Assembly (NCBI RefSeq): GCF_022179725.1
Contig: NZ_BPRC01000028.1
Span: 1 to 53,798, forward strand
Direction of reading: 5' to 3'
Source: Methylorubrum aminovorans
GTDB lineage: Bacteria > Pseudomonadota > Alphaproteobacteria > Rhizobiales > Beijerinckiaceae
Length of the DNA stretch: 53,798 nt
The notes under the pieces were generated by a model, which saw only the letters and a program-made list of their open reading frames with translations, was not told the DNA's origin and did no database searches. Both the position numbers and the translations under genes were made by a program. This document shows positions 1-8,300 of the stretch, piece after piece; within the stretch, counting starts at the first letter, position 1; every line of letters starts with the position of its first letter.

Positions 1-1
1 G

Positions 2-94
2 CAGTTCCGCCGCGTCGCCACTCGCTACGAGAAGACCGCCCGCAACTACGCCGCCGTCGTCACGCTCGCCGCCATCGTCCTATGGCTCCGGTAA
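2..94 (+). CDS. IS5-family transposase, C-terminal end (partial)
   Basis: An open frame runs in from the window edge and stops at a TAA at 92-94. The 30 visible residues (QFRRVATRYEKTARNY followed by a hydrophobic AAVVTLAAIVLWLR tail) match the conserved C-terminus of IS5-family DDE transposases, where the F-R-R-x-A-T-R-Y-x-K block lies just after the catalytic Glu. The catalytic residues are outside the window, so intactness cannot be judged. The sequence just after the stop should hold the right inverted repeat of the element, but its partner is not visible. Confidence 0.8.
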   Translation, partial: QFRRVATRYEKTARNYAAVVTLAAIVLWLR

Positions 95-197
95 CTGTCC
101 ACGCGACCTAGGCCGAGGTAGCCCGCTGTCGAAATCGGCGGCACCACAACAGGACGCGAGCGTCCTCGCCGAAGCGATGCTCGATCGCGTCGTTTGT

Positions 198-238
198 GCA
201 TCGTCCCGAAAGCGGGCAACCACCTTTCGGGACGATGC
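198..238 (-). repeat. palindromic repeat family 2, copy 1
   Basis: The arms 198-212 and 224-238 are perfect 15-base inverted repeats (GCATCGTCCCGAAAG) around an 11-base loop. Read on the minus strand it closely matches 24112-24160 on the plus strand, including the flanking GAG and the GCAA/ACAAA side. It therefore looks like a dispersed REP-type element, not only the terminator of the GGDEF gene that ends at 240, although it could serve as both. Confidence 0.7.
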
Positions 239-239
239 T

Positions 240-1466
240 CTAACCGGCGCGCCGGAGACCAAGTGGCAGCGCCGTGCCGAGGACGGCGCGGTTCCGGCCG
301 CCTTGCTTGGCCGCGTAGAGCGCCCGATCCGCCGTTTCCAGAAGCGCCGCCTTCGCATCGGACCGTTCGCCGCTCCTCCCGCCCCCGCTCACGGCGATGC
401 CGATGCTGACCGTGACGATCCGGGCTCCGTCGCCGCGACCGGGATGGCGCAGGCCGAGCGCCGCAACGGTGCGGACGAGATCGTCGGCGACGGCGGCCGC
501 CTCCGCCGGTCCGACATGTCTCAAAACCACGGCGAATTCCTCGCCGCCGTAGCGGGCGCAGAGGCTGTCGACGCGGCCGAAGGCCGAAGCGGCAAGGGTT
601 TCCGCCACACGGCGCAGGCAGGTATCACCCTCCAAGTGGCCACGGGTGTCGTTGAAGCGCTTGAAGTGGTCGATGTCGATCATCAGCACCGCCAGCGGAC
701 CGTGCTCCGCCAACCAGGTGTCGAGGCAGAGATCGAGGGCGCGCCGGTTCGGAAGGCCGGTGAGGGCGTCGGTCTGCGACAGGTCCTGGAAGCGCTTGCT
801 GGTGCGCTCGGCGATGTCGCGCAGCATCCGCGCGCGCAATCCCATGAGGTAATCGCGGCAGCGTCGCGCCTCCATCTGGTAGTTGGCGTAGAGACTGCAC
901 CCGCAGGTCGTCGCGAGGTGGAGGAACAGTGCCCCCCTCAGCCCGTCCTCGAGTTCGGCCTTCATGGCGAGGACGAGAAGCCCGACGGCGAAGCTGATGG
1001 CTGTCATGATGACGGCCTGCGGGAAACGCAGGGTGAGAACGATGTTCCCGAACAGGATGGCAAGGAGGATCTCGGCGAAGGAATAGGCCCCGAGCGGTGC
1101 CTGCGTGAGCCAGAACAGCATCACGGGCGGCAAAATCCCCCCGACCATCCCAACCAGCATCAGGCGCTCGCGCTGGGCTGCGCCGACACGGCCGATCAAC
1201 CAGACGAGCAGCAGCGCTAAGGACGTGAACATCAGGAGCCGCGCGGCCAGGGCCCAGAACGCGATGTCCGGCATCAGGAACCAGCCGGTCACGTTGTAGA
1301 CGTTGTAGAGCAAGAGGCCTACGAGGGCATTGCGGCGCAGGTCTGCCTCGCGCGCGCGGCCGTGCTCGCTCTCATATTGCTCCGCCACCGACGGGCTGAA
1401 GCGCAGAATGCGATCCAGGTCGGCGGTGACGTCAGCCGTCTCCCGGTTCGCAGGGGCAGGGTCCAT
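240..1466 (-). CDS. membrane-bound GGDEF diguanylate cyclase
   Basis: Predicted to make cyclic di-GMP from two GTP at the inner membrane. The 408-residue protein has about six hydrophobic segments (residues ~46-180), a short linker, and a GGDEF domain (~228-398) with TDALTGLPNRR, the metal-binding MIDIDHFKRFND and the active-site loop RYGGEEF (GGEEF at 307-311). The product-inhibition I-site is not conserved: the position of RxxD reads RVDS. The open frame extends 86 codons further upstream, but that part is low-complexity and Arg-rich; ATG at 1466 with an upstream GAGG gives a normal N-terminus. It stands alone, so its input signal is unknown. A similar protein lies at 30915-32168. Confidence 0.9.
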   Translation of the reverse strand: MDPAPANRETADVTADLDRILRFSPSVAEQYESEHGRAREADLRRNALVGLLLYNVYNVTGWFLMPDIAFWALAARLLMFTSLALLLVWLIGRVGAAQRERLMLVGMVGGILPPVMLFWLTQAPLGAYSFAEILLAILFGNIVLTLRFPQAVIMTAISFAVGLLVLAMKAELEDGLRGALFLHLATTCGCSLYANYQMEARRCRDYLMGLRARMLRDIAERTSKRFQDLSQTDALTGLPNRRALDLCLDTWLAEHGPLAVLMIDIDHFKRFNDTRGHLEGDTCLRRVAETLAASAFGRVDSLCARYGGEEFAVVLRHVGPAEAAAVADDLVRTVAALGLRHPGRGDGARIVTVSIGIAVSGGGRSGERSDAKAALLETADRALYAAKQGGRNRAVLGTALPLGLRRAG

Positions 1467-1939
1467 GGGGTTTCGGGGCCTCGAATCGCTCAACCAGGGG
1501 TATGGCACCCGAGCGATAAGGAAGCGTGTCGAAGCCCCCATTCGTTCTCGGTAGCGGTCTTTCTTGCCCAGACGGGACGCTCTTCCCTGATCCGCGGGCG
1601 CGGGCTGTCGCTTTGTCGAACGCCCGTAGCTCCCTGCTGAATTCCTCCGGCCGCCCTCTGCGGCCGAAACGTCGATTCGAAAGCGGCACCCCGTCTCCCA
1701 CGCGATCACGCTGCAGAGGGACACGGGAAACGGTCACCACGTGCGCTCGCGCTCATACCCGATCCCGGCGCGACGCTAGGGTCGGAGCGAACTGGCGGAA
1801 GGAACGGTCCGTTTCCGATGTTTCGTCGATCACCTGCGACGCAATTCGGTAACCGTACCAAGCAATCCGCCAGCAATCCGGCGTCCGTAGAACGGCTCCA
1901 CACGAGAGCCGGAAGGGCTCCGAACGAGGGGCGGACATC

Positions 1940-2191
1940 ATGCGGGACCTGATCAAGATCGTGGCGGCCGGAACGGTGATGGCGGCCTATGCCCTGCTCG
2001 CCCCCTCGCTCGTCGAGGCGGTGCCGGCCCCGGCCGGCTCGGCCAAGGCCTTCACGCAACGCCTGCCGCAGGCGGGCGGCGCGGTTCCGGTGAGCGCCCG
2101 GGTCGACGGTGGAGCGCCGATTCCGGGACAGGTCGTGGTCACCCGCCGGCCGCTTCTGGTCGGCATCTCGGCGGGTGAAGCCTCCCGATGA
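1940..2191 (+). CDS. small secreted hypothetical protein
   Basis: An 83-residue protein beginning MRDLIKIVAAGTVMAAYAL, with a signal-peptide-like N-terminus likely cleaved after SLVEA or VEAVPA, then a Pro/Ala/Val-rich mature part without recognisable domains. The ATG follows a GAGGGGCGG ribosome site at good spacing. Its TGA overlaps the ATG of the 28-residue microprotein that follows, which suggests translational coupling. No family was recognised. Confidence 0.65.
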   Translation: MRDLIKIVAAGTVMAAYALLAPSLVEAVPAPAGSAKAFTQRLPQAGGAVPVSARVDGGAPIPGQVVVTRRPLLVGISAGEASR

Positions 2192-2274
2192 CCGCCGCAG
2201 ACACACCTCTGCTCGCGGCGGCGTTCCTGCTCGGCCTCGGAGCGGCCGTTCTCCTCAACGCCCTTCTCGTCTGA
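2188..2274 (+). CDS. 28-residue single-pass membrane microprotein
   Basis: ATG at 2188 overlaps the stop of the preceding gene (ATGA). The product MTAADTPLLAAAFLLGLGAA then VLLNALLV is one hydrophobic helix with a short polar N-terminus. Start-stop overlap and absence of charged residues in the helix support a real coupled microprotein. There is no independent ribosome site, so translation would depend on the upstream gene. It is short enough that chance cannot be excluded. Confidence 0.45.
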   Translation: MTAADTPLLAAAFLLGLGAAVLLNALLV

Positions 2275-2337
2275 TCCGGTCTTGGCTTGATCAAAGCGGC
2301 GATCGGATCAGCAAGCCTGCGCGGCGCTTGAGCGAAG

Positions 2338-2374
2338 CCAAATCCGCCATCCCGAAGGGATCAACCGGATTTGG
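2338..2374. terminator. nested hairpin between convergent genes
   Basis: CCAAATCCG (2338-2346) pairs with CGGATTTGG (2366-2374), and inside it ATCCC-GAA-GGGAT forms a second stem. It lies between the plus-strand microprotein and the minus-strand gene ending at 2415, where a bidirectional terminator would sit. The nested stems also resemble dispersed palindromic repeats. There is no clear T-tract. Confidence 0.5.
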
Positions 2375-2414
2375 TATGACGTCCTTCGATCGTGCCGAGC
2401 GTTGCGGACGCGTC

Positions 2415-2645
2415 TCAGGCCGCGACTTTGGCCAGGGCGTGACGGTTGCCGTTCAGGCCGGCGCAGAGATCGTCGATCTCGGTCACGTCGAGAGCCTCGC
2501 CGTGGCTCGCGGCGATGGTGTCGATCAGGTCGTCCTTCCGGGGATCGAACGGGTGACCCTGCATCCGGTAGAACTGGTAGTAGCGCAACGCCGCCAGAAG
2601 CGTGTCGCGCTCGCGGGCGGTGACGGTGAGGTTCTGCGTGGTCAT
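2415..2645 (-). CDS. conserved-type small hypothetical protein
   Basis: 76 residues starting MTTQNLTVTARERDTLLAAL, soluble and mostly helical, with a Tyr/Phe-rich stretch (LRYYQFYRMQGHPFDP) followed by an acidic segment. ATG at 2645 is preceded by AAGGGGAA at six bases; an upstream in-frame ATG seven codons earlier has no ribosome site. No family was recognised. The coding character (charged helices, no low complexity) supports a real gene. Confidence 0.65.
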   Translation of the reverse strand: MTTQNLTVTARERDTLLAALRYYQFYRMQGHPFDPRKDDLIDTIAASHGEALDVTEIDDLCAGLNGNRHALAKVAA

Positions 2646-2792
2646 GGGCTTCCCCTTGGCTTGCAACGAACGCTCAGGCGGGACCGCGCGCGACCCGCCT
2701 AGCTTGACCGTTGTAGCCGCCTGGCGGCAGCCCCGTCTATGACATGTGGAGGCATCGGGCAGGGCATCGCCCTCGGCTCACCCCGACGCCGT

Positions 2793-5700
2793 TTAAACCC
2801 TTGTCTCCTCGGCAGAAGCGGTCGCAGGGACCGGGGGAAGGCCTCCGGGTAATCCGTAATAGTCCTCTAGAATCCGCGGATAGGCCGTCGGCTGGAACGG
2901 CTTGCGGGCGGCCCAGAGCGCGTCGATCGGCAGCGCCAGCAGGGCCGCGTTCAGCCGCTGGGGATCGTCGGCGAGCGCCGGATCGAGACGGTGGCCCTCC
3001 CCGCTCGCCCGCAGCCGCTCGGCCTGGGCGCCGAGATCGAACACCACCGGCGGCACCCCGGCCGCGAGCGCGAGCGAGAGCGTGTAGCAGTAGGTTTCCG
3101 GCCAGATCGAGGGCAGCAGGGCGAGGTCGGGATCGAGCCGCGCGATCTCGGCGAGCGCCATCGCGTCGCTGCCGTAGAGGCCGGTCTCGCGCACGCCCGC
3201 CGCCTCCATGGCGCGCGGCTCGGCGGAATGGCCGACGATCGTGAACACGATTGGCAATTGCCGCAGCCGGGCATCAAGGGCGAGGCTGTGGACGATGTTG
3301 TATCCCTTGTGTGCGCCGATCGATCCGATCACCGCGACGCGCAGCGGTCCCTCCCGGCGCTGCCAAGACTTGAGTTCGCCGCCGGCTGGCGTCTCCTCGT
3401 GCGGGCGCAGCACGATCCGGTCGAGATGCAGCGCCGGACCGATGCGGCCGGCGAGATCGGCCGACGGCGCGAACACCATGCGGGCACGGTTGAGGAAACC
3501 GGCCCAGTCCTGCCGCCGCTCGACGGGATCGGGCAGGAGGATTTCGTCGGCGTCGCGGTCGAGGCGAATGCAATCGCGGCAGGCGTCGGGCTCGGCCAAT
3601 CCGCAATAGACGCCCTCGGGCCGTACGAGATTGTTGCGGTGGCAGACCGAGGCGTAGTCGTGCAGCGTCACGTCATAGCCGACGCCCGCCTCCTCGATCA
3701 GCCGCATCGCCGCGCGGGTCGACGGCGCGTCGAGGCCCGCCAGCGAGTGGACATGCACCATCGCCGGGCCGAGCCAGCCGATGAGTTCGGCGAGAAGATC
3801 CGCGTCGCGGTCGAGGGAGAGCAGGTCGAGGATCGAGACCGGAAAATCGATTCCGCTTCCGTCAGGCAGACCGATCTTGAACCCGCCGGGTTCGTCGGTG
3901 CGCAGATAGACGACAGCGAGCCCCGCCTCGGCCAGCCGGGCGCTCAGCCGCTCGATATGGGTCTCGATGCCGCCGCCGAAATCGTGGGTGACGATCAGCG
4001 CGAGGCCGCGCCCGGCGCTGGCCGTGGCGCGCTTGGCGAAGCGGTAGAGATCAAGGCGGCGCCGGGCGAAGCGGGCGGGATCGACCTCGATATGGTTGTG
4101 GACCCGGCGCTGATAGTCCGGATGCTTGGTGAGAAGGGCGCGAAGGATGTCCTCGCCCTTGGTCGCGAGCAGCGTGCCGAAGGAGACGCTGCCGGAATGG
4201 AACACGAAGATGTCGTGGGCCAGGAGATTGATGAAGCCCGCTTTGAGGGCGCGCATGCAGAAATCGTTCTCCTCGCCGTAGCCGCGCCCGAAGGTCTCGG
4301 CGTCGAGGACGCCCACCGCCGCGATCGCCTCCCGGCGCATCGCCATGCAGAAGCCGACGCCCGTCGGCACCGGCGAACTGGTGCGGGCGTTGCACGCGCG
4401 GGTGAAGGCATCGATCTCGGCCGGCGTGATCTCGAGCTGGGTCTGATTGTCGACGTTCGGCCGCGGATAGCTGCAGATCGTGGCGTTGTTGGAGAACGGC
4501 GTCACCGTGGCGACGCGGGGGTCGGCGTCGAGGTGCCAAAGTAAGCGGTCGAGCCAGTCGCCGTAGACGACGATATCGGCGTTGACGAGCACGACATCCT
4601 TGCCCGCCGCACGTTCCAGGCCGCGGTTGCAGGCGCGCACGAAGCCGAGATTCTCATTGTTGACAAGGTGGGCGAACAGGCCGCGATCGGCCAGCTCGGC
4701 GAGCGCCGCGCTCAGCCGCGGGTCGGGGCTGCAATCGTCGATGACGAGGAGGGCGAACGAGGCGACCTGCGGGGCGCTCAACACCGCGTGGATCGCCCGC
4801 AGAGTGTCGTCGTAGCCCTTGTAGACGGGCATGATCAGCACGGCCCGCGCTGAGGCGATGTCGGCGGCGGGCCGCGCCCGCGCCCACTCGGCCGGTGTCG
4901 GCGCGACCTGCGCCGGCCAGGTTCCAAGACCGAACGGCGTCGGCCGGAAGCCGCGCGCCCGGCCCACTGCCAGATAGTGGAAGAACGGATTGATGCCCGC
5001 ACCGGTCTCCCGCCGGTAATGCTTGCGGTAGAACCGCACCGAGAAGTCGGGGCTCGGGTCGCGATCCTCGCGGGCACCGAAATCGAGGAAGTGTCGGACC
5101 GGATCGACGCCGGAGCGGCGGATGTCGGGATTGGTGTCGAGATAGTGCTCCCGGTCGAAGGCGGCCGTGACCGTCTCGTAGATCTGCGCGTCGGAGGCCT
5201 CGGCCGGGTCGGCGGGCAGCGACGCCGCCTGCGGCTTGGCGCGCCGCACGGGCGGAGCGGCGGCCTCCGAGGCCTGGAGGCGCCGAGTTGCGGCGAAATG
5301 GTAGAGCGGGCTGACGCCGAGACGCCGCATATGGGCGTGGCGCTGCAGGTAGGCGTCCCCCGAGAAGGCATCGCTCGGATCGAGCCCGCGCCGCCAGCCC
5401 TTGGACAGATAGTGGGCGAGCGGGTCCTCTCCCGCCTCTAGACCGGCAAGGCGGGCGTAGTACGGCGCATCGAAATAGGGTTCGACGACGCTGGCCTGGA
5501 GCGCCGGGAAATCCGGGCCGGGCTGCGTCGTGACCCGCAGCCGCTCGGCTGCCGACAGGCCCGCATAGTGCAGGAGCGGGTTGACCGGCGCAGCCTCAGC
5601 AAGGTGACGGTCGAGATAGAACAGGGTCGAGAACACCGCGGACGGGTCGCGGCCCTCCAGCCAGCCGTGATCGAGGTAGTGCCGCAGCGGATCCCCCCCG

Positions 5701-5810
5701 CCCGCGGCCACGTCGGGATAGGCGGAGCGGTAAAAGGCGGGATCGAAGAAGGGGGCAGCGGTCGCGGCGTCGCGGCGCTTGGGCCGAAACAGCTTCGGCA
5801 GCTTAATCAC
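2793..5810 (-). CDS. two-domain glycosyltransferase (GT2 plus GT4) with N-terminal repeats
   Basis: A 1005-residue cytoplasmic protein likely building surface polysaccharide. Residues ~20-290 hold five or six repeats of about 45 residues of the type F-D-x-x-x-Y...D-P-L-x-H-Y-L...G-W-x-x-x-R-D-P-S. A GT2 domain follows (~323-560: VLIMPVYKG, LLVIDDCSPD, LVNADIVVYGDWL). The C-terminal third (~640-990) is a GT4-type domain with VAVIGSIGAHKGYN and PETYCYTLSLALAAGVPPVV. GTG at 5810 was chosen because GAGGGA stands seven bases upstream and family similarity starts nearby; the open frame continues to 6143, but that extension runs into a palindromic repeat. An ATG at about 5936 is the alternative start. 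Confidence 0.85.
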   Translation of the reverse strand: MIKLPKLFRPKRRDAATAAPFFDPAFYRSAYPDVAAGGGDPLRHYLDHGWLEGRDPSAVFSTLFYLDRHLAEAAPVNPLLHYAGLSAAERLRVTTQPGPDFPALQASVVEPYFDAPYYARLAGLEAGEDPLAHYLSKGWRRGLDPSDAFSGDAYLQRHAHMRRLGVSPLYHFAATRRLQASEAAAPPVRRAKPQAASLPADPAEASDAQIYETVTAAFDREHYLDTNPDIRRSGVDPVRHFLDFGAREDRDPSPDFSVRFYRKHYRRETGAGINPFFHYLAVGRARGFRPTPFGLGTWPAQVAPTPAEWARARPAADIASARAVLIMPVYKGYDDTLRAIHAVLSAPQVASFALLVIDDCSPDPRLSAALAELADRGLFAHLVNNENLGFVRACNRGLERAAGKDVVLVNADIVVYGDWLDRLLWHLDADPRVATVTPFSNNATICSYPRPNVDNQTQLEITPAEIDAFTRACNARTSSPVPTGVGFCMAMRREAIAAVGVLDAETFGRGYGEENDFCMRALKAGFINLLAHDIFVFHSGSVSFGTLLATKGEDILRALLTKHPDYQRRVHNHIEVDPARFARRRLDLYRFAKRATASAGRGLALIVTHDFGGGIETHIERLSARLAEAGLAVVYLRTDEPGGFKIGLPDGSGIDFPVSILDLLSLDRDADLLAELIGWLGPAMVHVHSLAGLDAPSTRAAMRLIEEAGVGYDVTLHDYASVCHRNNLVRPEGVYCGLAEPDACRDCIRLDRDADEILLPDPVERRQDWAGFLNRARMVFAPSADLAGRIGPALHLDRIVLRPHEETPAGGELKSWQRREGPLRVAVIGSIGAHKGYNIVHSLALDARLRQLPIVFTIVGHSAEPRAMEAAGVRETGLYGSDAMALAEIARLDPDLALLPSIWPETYCYTLSLALAAGVPPVVFDLGAQAERLRASGEGHRLDPALADDPQRLNAALLALPIDALWAARKPFQPTAYPRILEDYYGLPGGLPPVPATASAEETRV

Positions 5811-6224
5811 GACCAGATCCCTCGAAAACGCAGATATTCCGGGCCCCGCCGCCGGGTTCGGCCCTTCGCTCAGTCCCACGGGAAAGATGGGAACGAAGTG
5901 TGGCGTGGCCGGGGCGAGCGTGTCTCCATACAGCATTGCCCCGAAAGGTGACGGCCCGCTCTCGCAAATCGGACATGCGCACATGGATCTGATGGCGCAG
6001 ACGGGGTGGCCCACGCGAGAATGCGCGCGAGCCCCTTCCCCCGTGACGGGGTTCGGCTTTAAGAGTGCCTCACAAAACTCCCGATCACCGTACGGTTGCT
6101 TTCCGGGCGCGACGGCGCATCGGGAGTTTTGCGAGAGAGACACAGCATCGGTGCCGCCTCAGATGCGGTCAGCAGTGCGGCTTGGCCCCGGGAGGGCACG
6201 ATTTCGGACGGTCTCTGGTCATCG
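5811..6224. other. divergent intergenic region
   Basis: This 414-base gap separates the minus-strand glycosyltransferase from the plus-strand CNNM/CBS gene and must hold both promoters. It contains palindromic repeat family 1 copy A (6063-6143). Open frames reaching into it from both genes are not credible coding sequence because they pass through the repeat. No clear -35/-10 pair was recognised. Confidence 0.5.
6063..6143 (+). repeat. palindromic repeat family 1, copy A
   Basis: Outer arms GAGTGCCTCACAAAACTCCC and its near-complement ending GGGAGTTTTGCGAGAGAGAC enclose about 35 less conserved bases. The same design appears at 11953-12032, 14603-14681 and 33324-33401. One arm begins GAGTGCCTCAC and the other reads GTGTCTC..., so the element has a direction; copies A and D share one orientation. 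Confidence 0.75.
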
Positions 6225-7517
6225 GTGCTCGGCCTCGTCGCGGTCGTCGCACTCGTCTTCGCCAACGGCTTCTTCGTCGCGGCGGAGTTCTCCCTCGTCG
6301 CGGTGCGGCGCAGCCGGGTCGCCGAACTGGTCAACGAGGGGCGGGCCAACGCCCGGGCGCTCCAACGCGCCACCGACCGGCTCGACGCGCATCTCGCCGC
6401 GACGCAGCTGGGCATCACCCTCTCCTCGCTGGCGCTCGGCTGGGTCGGTGAACCGGCCCTGGCCCACCTGATCGAGCCGCTGTTCCAGTGGCTGCCCGAC
6501 GGGGCCATCGGCATCACCACGCACACGCTGGCCGTGGCGCTGGCCTTCGCCGTCATCACCACGCTGCACATCGTGCTGGGTGAACTGGCGCCCAAGAGCT
6601 TGGCACTGCAGCGCAGCGAGCGCACCGCGCTCGTGATCGTGCGGCCGCTTACGCTGTTCCTGTTCATCTTCGGCCCGGCGATCCACCTCCTCAACGGCCT
6701 CGGCAACGGCGTGCTGCGCATGCTCGGCCTGCGGCCCGGCGAGGGCGAAGGGCACCTGCCCTCCCCGAAGGAGCTCAGCCTGCTCGTGACCGCGAGCCAC
6801 GAGGCGGGCCTGCTGCACGAGGCGCAGGAGGATGCGGTGGCGCGCATTCTCGCCATCGGCGAGCGGCGGATCCGCGAGATCATGACGCCGCGCAACGAGG
6901 TGGACTGGATCGATCTCGACGACACCCAGGAAGAGATCATCGAGGCGGTGCGCGCCTGCCGCCACGAGCAGCTCATCGTGAGCCGCGGCCAGATCGACGA
7001 CGTCGTCGGCGTGCTTCGCAAGCAGGACCTGCTCGACCAGTTCCTCGACGGCAAGCCCCTCGACGTGAAGGCGGCGACCCGCGAGCCCATCGTCGTCCAT
7101 GAGGGTCTGGCGATCCTCAAGGTGCTGGAGATGTTCCAGACCAAGCCCGTGCGCATGGCGATCGTCGTGGACGAGTATGGCAGTCTCGAGGGCATCGTCA
7201 CCCAGACCGACCTTCTGGAGGCGATGGCCGGTGAGATCCCCGAGCCCGGCGAGGAGCGGATGGTGGTCGAGCGCGAAGACGGCTCGCTGCTCATCGACGG
7301 CATGATGTCGGCGACCGACGCCTTCGATCGCCTCGGTCTGCCGGAGCGTCCGCGCTCGGACGACTTCTCGACGCTCGCCGGCTTCGTCATCGTCCAGCTC
7401 GGGCGCATCCCGACGGAGGGCGACAAGATCGAGACGCAAGGCTGGCGGATCGAGGTCGTCGACATGGACGGCCGGCGCATCGACAAGGTGCTCGCTACGC
7501 GCTTGCCGGAGGCTTGA
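6225..7517 (+). CDS. CNNM/CBS-domain membrane protein (hemolysin C/CorC-like)
   Basis: 430 residues. The N-terminal CNNM (DUF21) domain has several membrane segments and the motif FANGFFVAAEFSLVAVRRSR (residues ~13-32) plus HIVLGELAPKSLALQ. A CBS pair follows (~215-335: REIMTPRNEVDWI, IVVDEYGSLEGIVTQTDLLE), then a CorC/HlyC C-terminal domain (~345-425). Relatives are implicated in Mg2+/Co2+ or Na+ transport; the hemolysin name is historical. The start is uncertain: GTG at 6225 is used, ATT at 6201 stands after a strong GGGAGGG site, and a TTG at 6096 lies inside a repeat and is rejected. The sirtuin gene follows after 22 bases. Confidence 0.85.
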   Translation: MLGLVAVVALVFANGFFVAAEFSLVAVRRSRVAELVNEGRANARALQRATDRLDAHLAATQLGITLSSLALGWVGEPALAHLIEPLFQWLPDGAIGITTHTLAVALAFAVITTLHIVLGELAPKSLALQRSERTALVIVRPLTLFLFIFGPAIHLLNGLGNGVLRMLGLRPGEGEGHLPSPKELSLLVTASHEAGLLHEAQEDAVARILAIGERRIREIMTPRNEVDWIDLDDTQEEIIEAVRACRHEQLIVSRGQIDDVVGVLRKQDLLDQFLDGKPLDVKAATREPIVVHEGLAILKVLEMFQTKPVRMAIVVDEYGSLEGIVTQTDLLEAMAGEIPEPGEERMVVEREDGSLLIDGMMSATDAFDRLGLPERPRSDDFSTLAGFVIVQLGRIPTEGDKIETQGWRIEVVDMDGRRIDKVLATRLPEA

Positions 7518-7539
7518 GCGATTCCATCACGGCGATGCC

Positions 7540-8253
7540 ATGACTCGTAACGTCTTCGTCCTCACCGGCGCCGGGATCTCCGCCGAGAGCGGGCTCGGCA
7601 CGTTCCGCGACACGGACGGGGTGTGGGCGCGCTTCGATCCGATGCGGCTTGCGACGCCCGAGGGCTTCGCCGCCGATCCGGTGCTCGTCCACGACTTCTA
7701 CAATCACCGCCGCTGCGACGCGCGCGCCGCCGCGCCCAACCCGGCGCACGCGGCTTTGGCCCGGCTGGAAGCAGGCCTGGCGGAGCGCGGTGGCCGGCTG
7801 TTCCTCTGCACGCAGAACATCGACGACCTGCACGAGCGGGCGGGCTCGCGCCACGTTGTGCACATGCACGGCGAACTCCTGAGAGCCCGCTGCACCGCCT
7901 GCGGCACGGAAACCGTCTGGCACGAGGATCTGACCGTCGAGACGGCCTGCCCGCATTGCACGCGCGTCGGCGGCATGCGGCCCGACGTGGTGTGGTTCGG
8001 CGAGATGCCGAAACACCTCGACGCCATCGACGAGGCGCTGGCCGAGGCCGACTTGTTCGTGGCGATCGGCACCTCAGGGGCGGTCTATCCGGCGGCGGGC
8101 TACGTCGCCCAGGCCCGCGCCTTCGGCATCCCGACGCTCGCGCTCACCCTGGACGAAGCCGACAATGCCCGGATGTTCGAGGCGATCCGGCTCGGGCGCG
8201 CGAGCGAGACGGTGCCGGCCCTCGCGGACGAGCTCTTGAGCGGGACGGCCTGA
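7540..8253 (+). CDS. cobB: NAD-dependent protein deacylase, class III sirtuin
   Basis: 237 residues, removing acyl groups from lysines with NAD+. Visible are the NAD motif GAGISAESGLGTFRD (10-24), TQNID (91-95), catalytic His110 in HMHGEL, and four zinc cysteines (C118, C121, C137, C140). Tyr54 and Arg57 form the YxxR pair that in SIRT5 and E. coli CobB recognises succinyl- and malonyl-lysine, so desuccinylase activity is plausible. It follows the CNNM/CBS gene at 22 bases and may be cotranscribed. Confidence 0.93.
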   Translation: MTRNVFVLTGAGISAESGLGTFRDTDGVWARFDPMRLATPEGFAADPVLVHDFYNHRRCDARAAAPNPAHAALARLEAGLAERGGRLFLCTQNIDDLHERAGSRHVVHMHGELLRARCTACGTETVWHEDLTVETACPHCTRVGGMRPDVVWFGEMPKHLDAIDEALAEADLFVAIGTSGAVYPAAGYVAQARAFGIPTLALTLDEADNARMFEAIRLGRASETVPALADELLSGTA

Positions 8254-8300
8254 GCGCCCCTTCCGTCATCGCGACGAAGCCGAGGCAATGACGGCAGCGT

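Noticed and set aside
177..1220. 347-residue open frame on the plus strand
   Set aside because: It is the shadow of the GGDEF gene on the minus strand, whose GGEEF and metal-site motifs are unambiguous.
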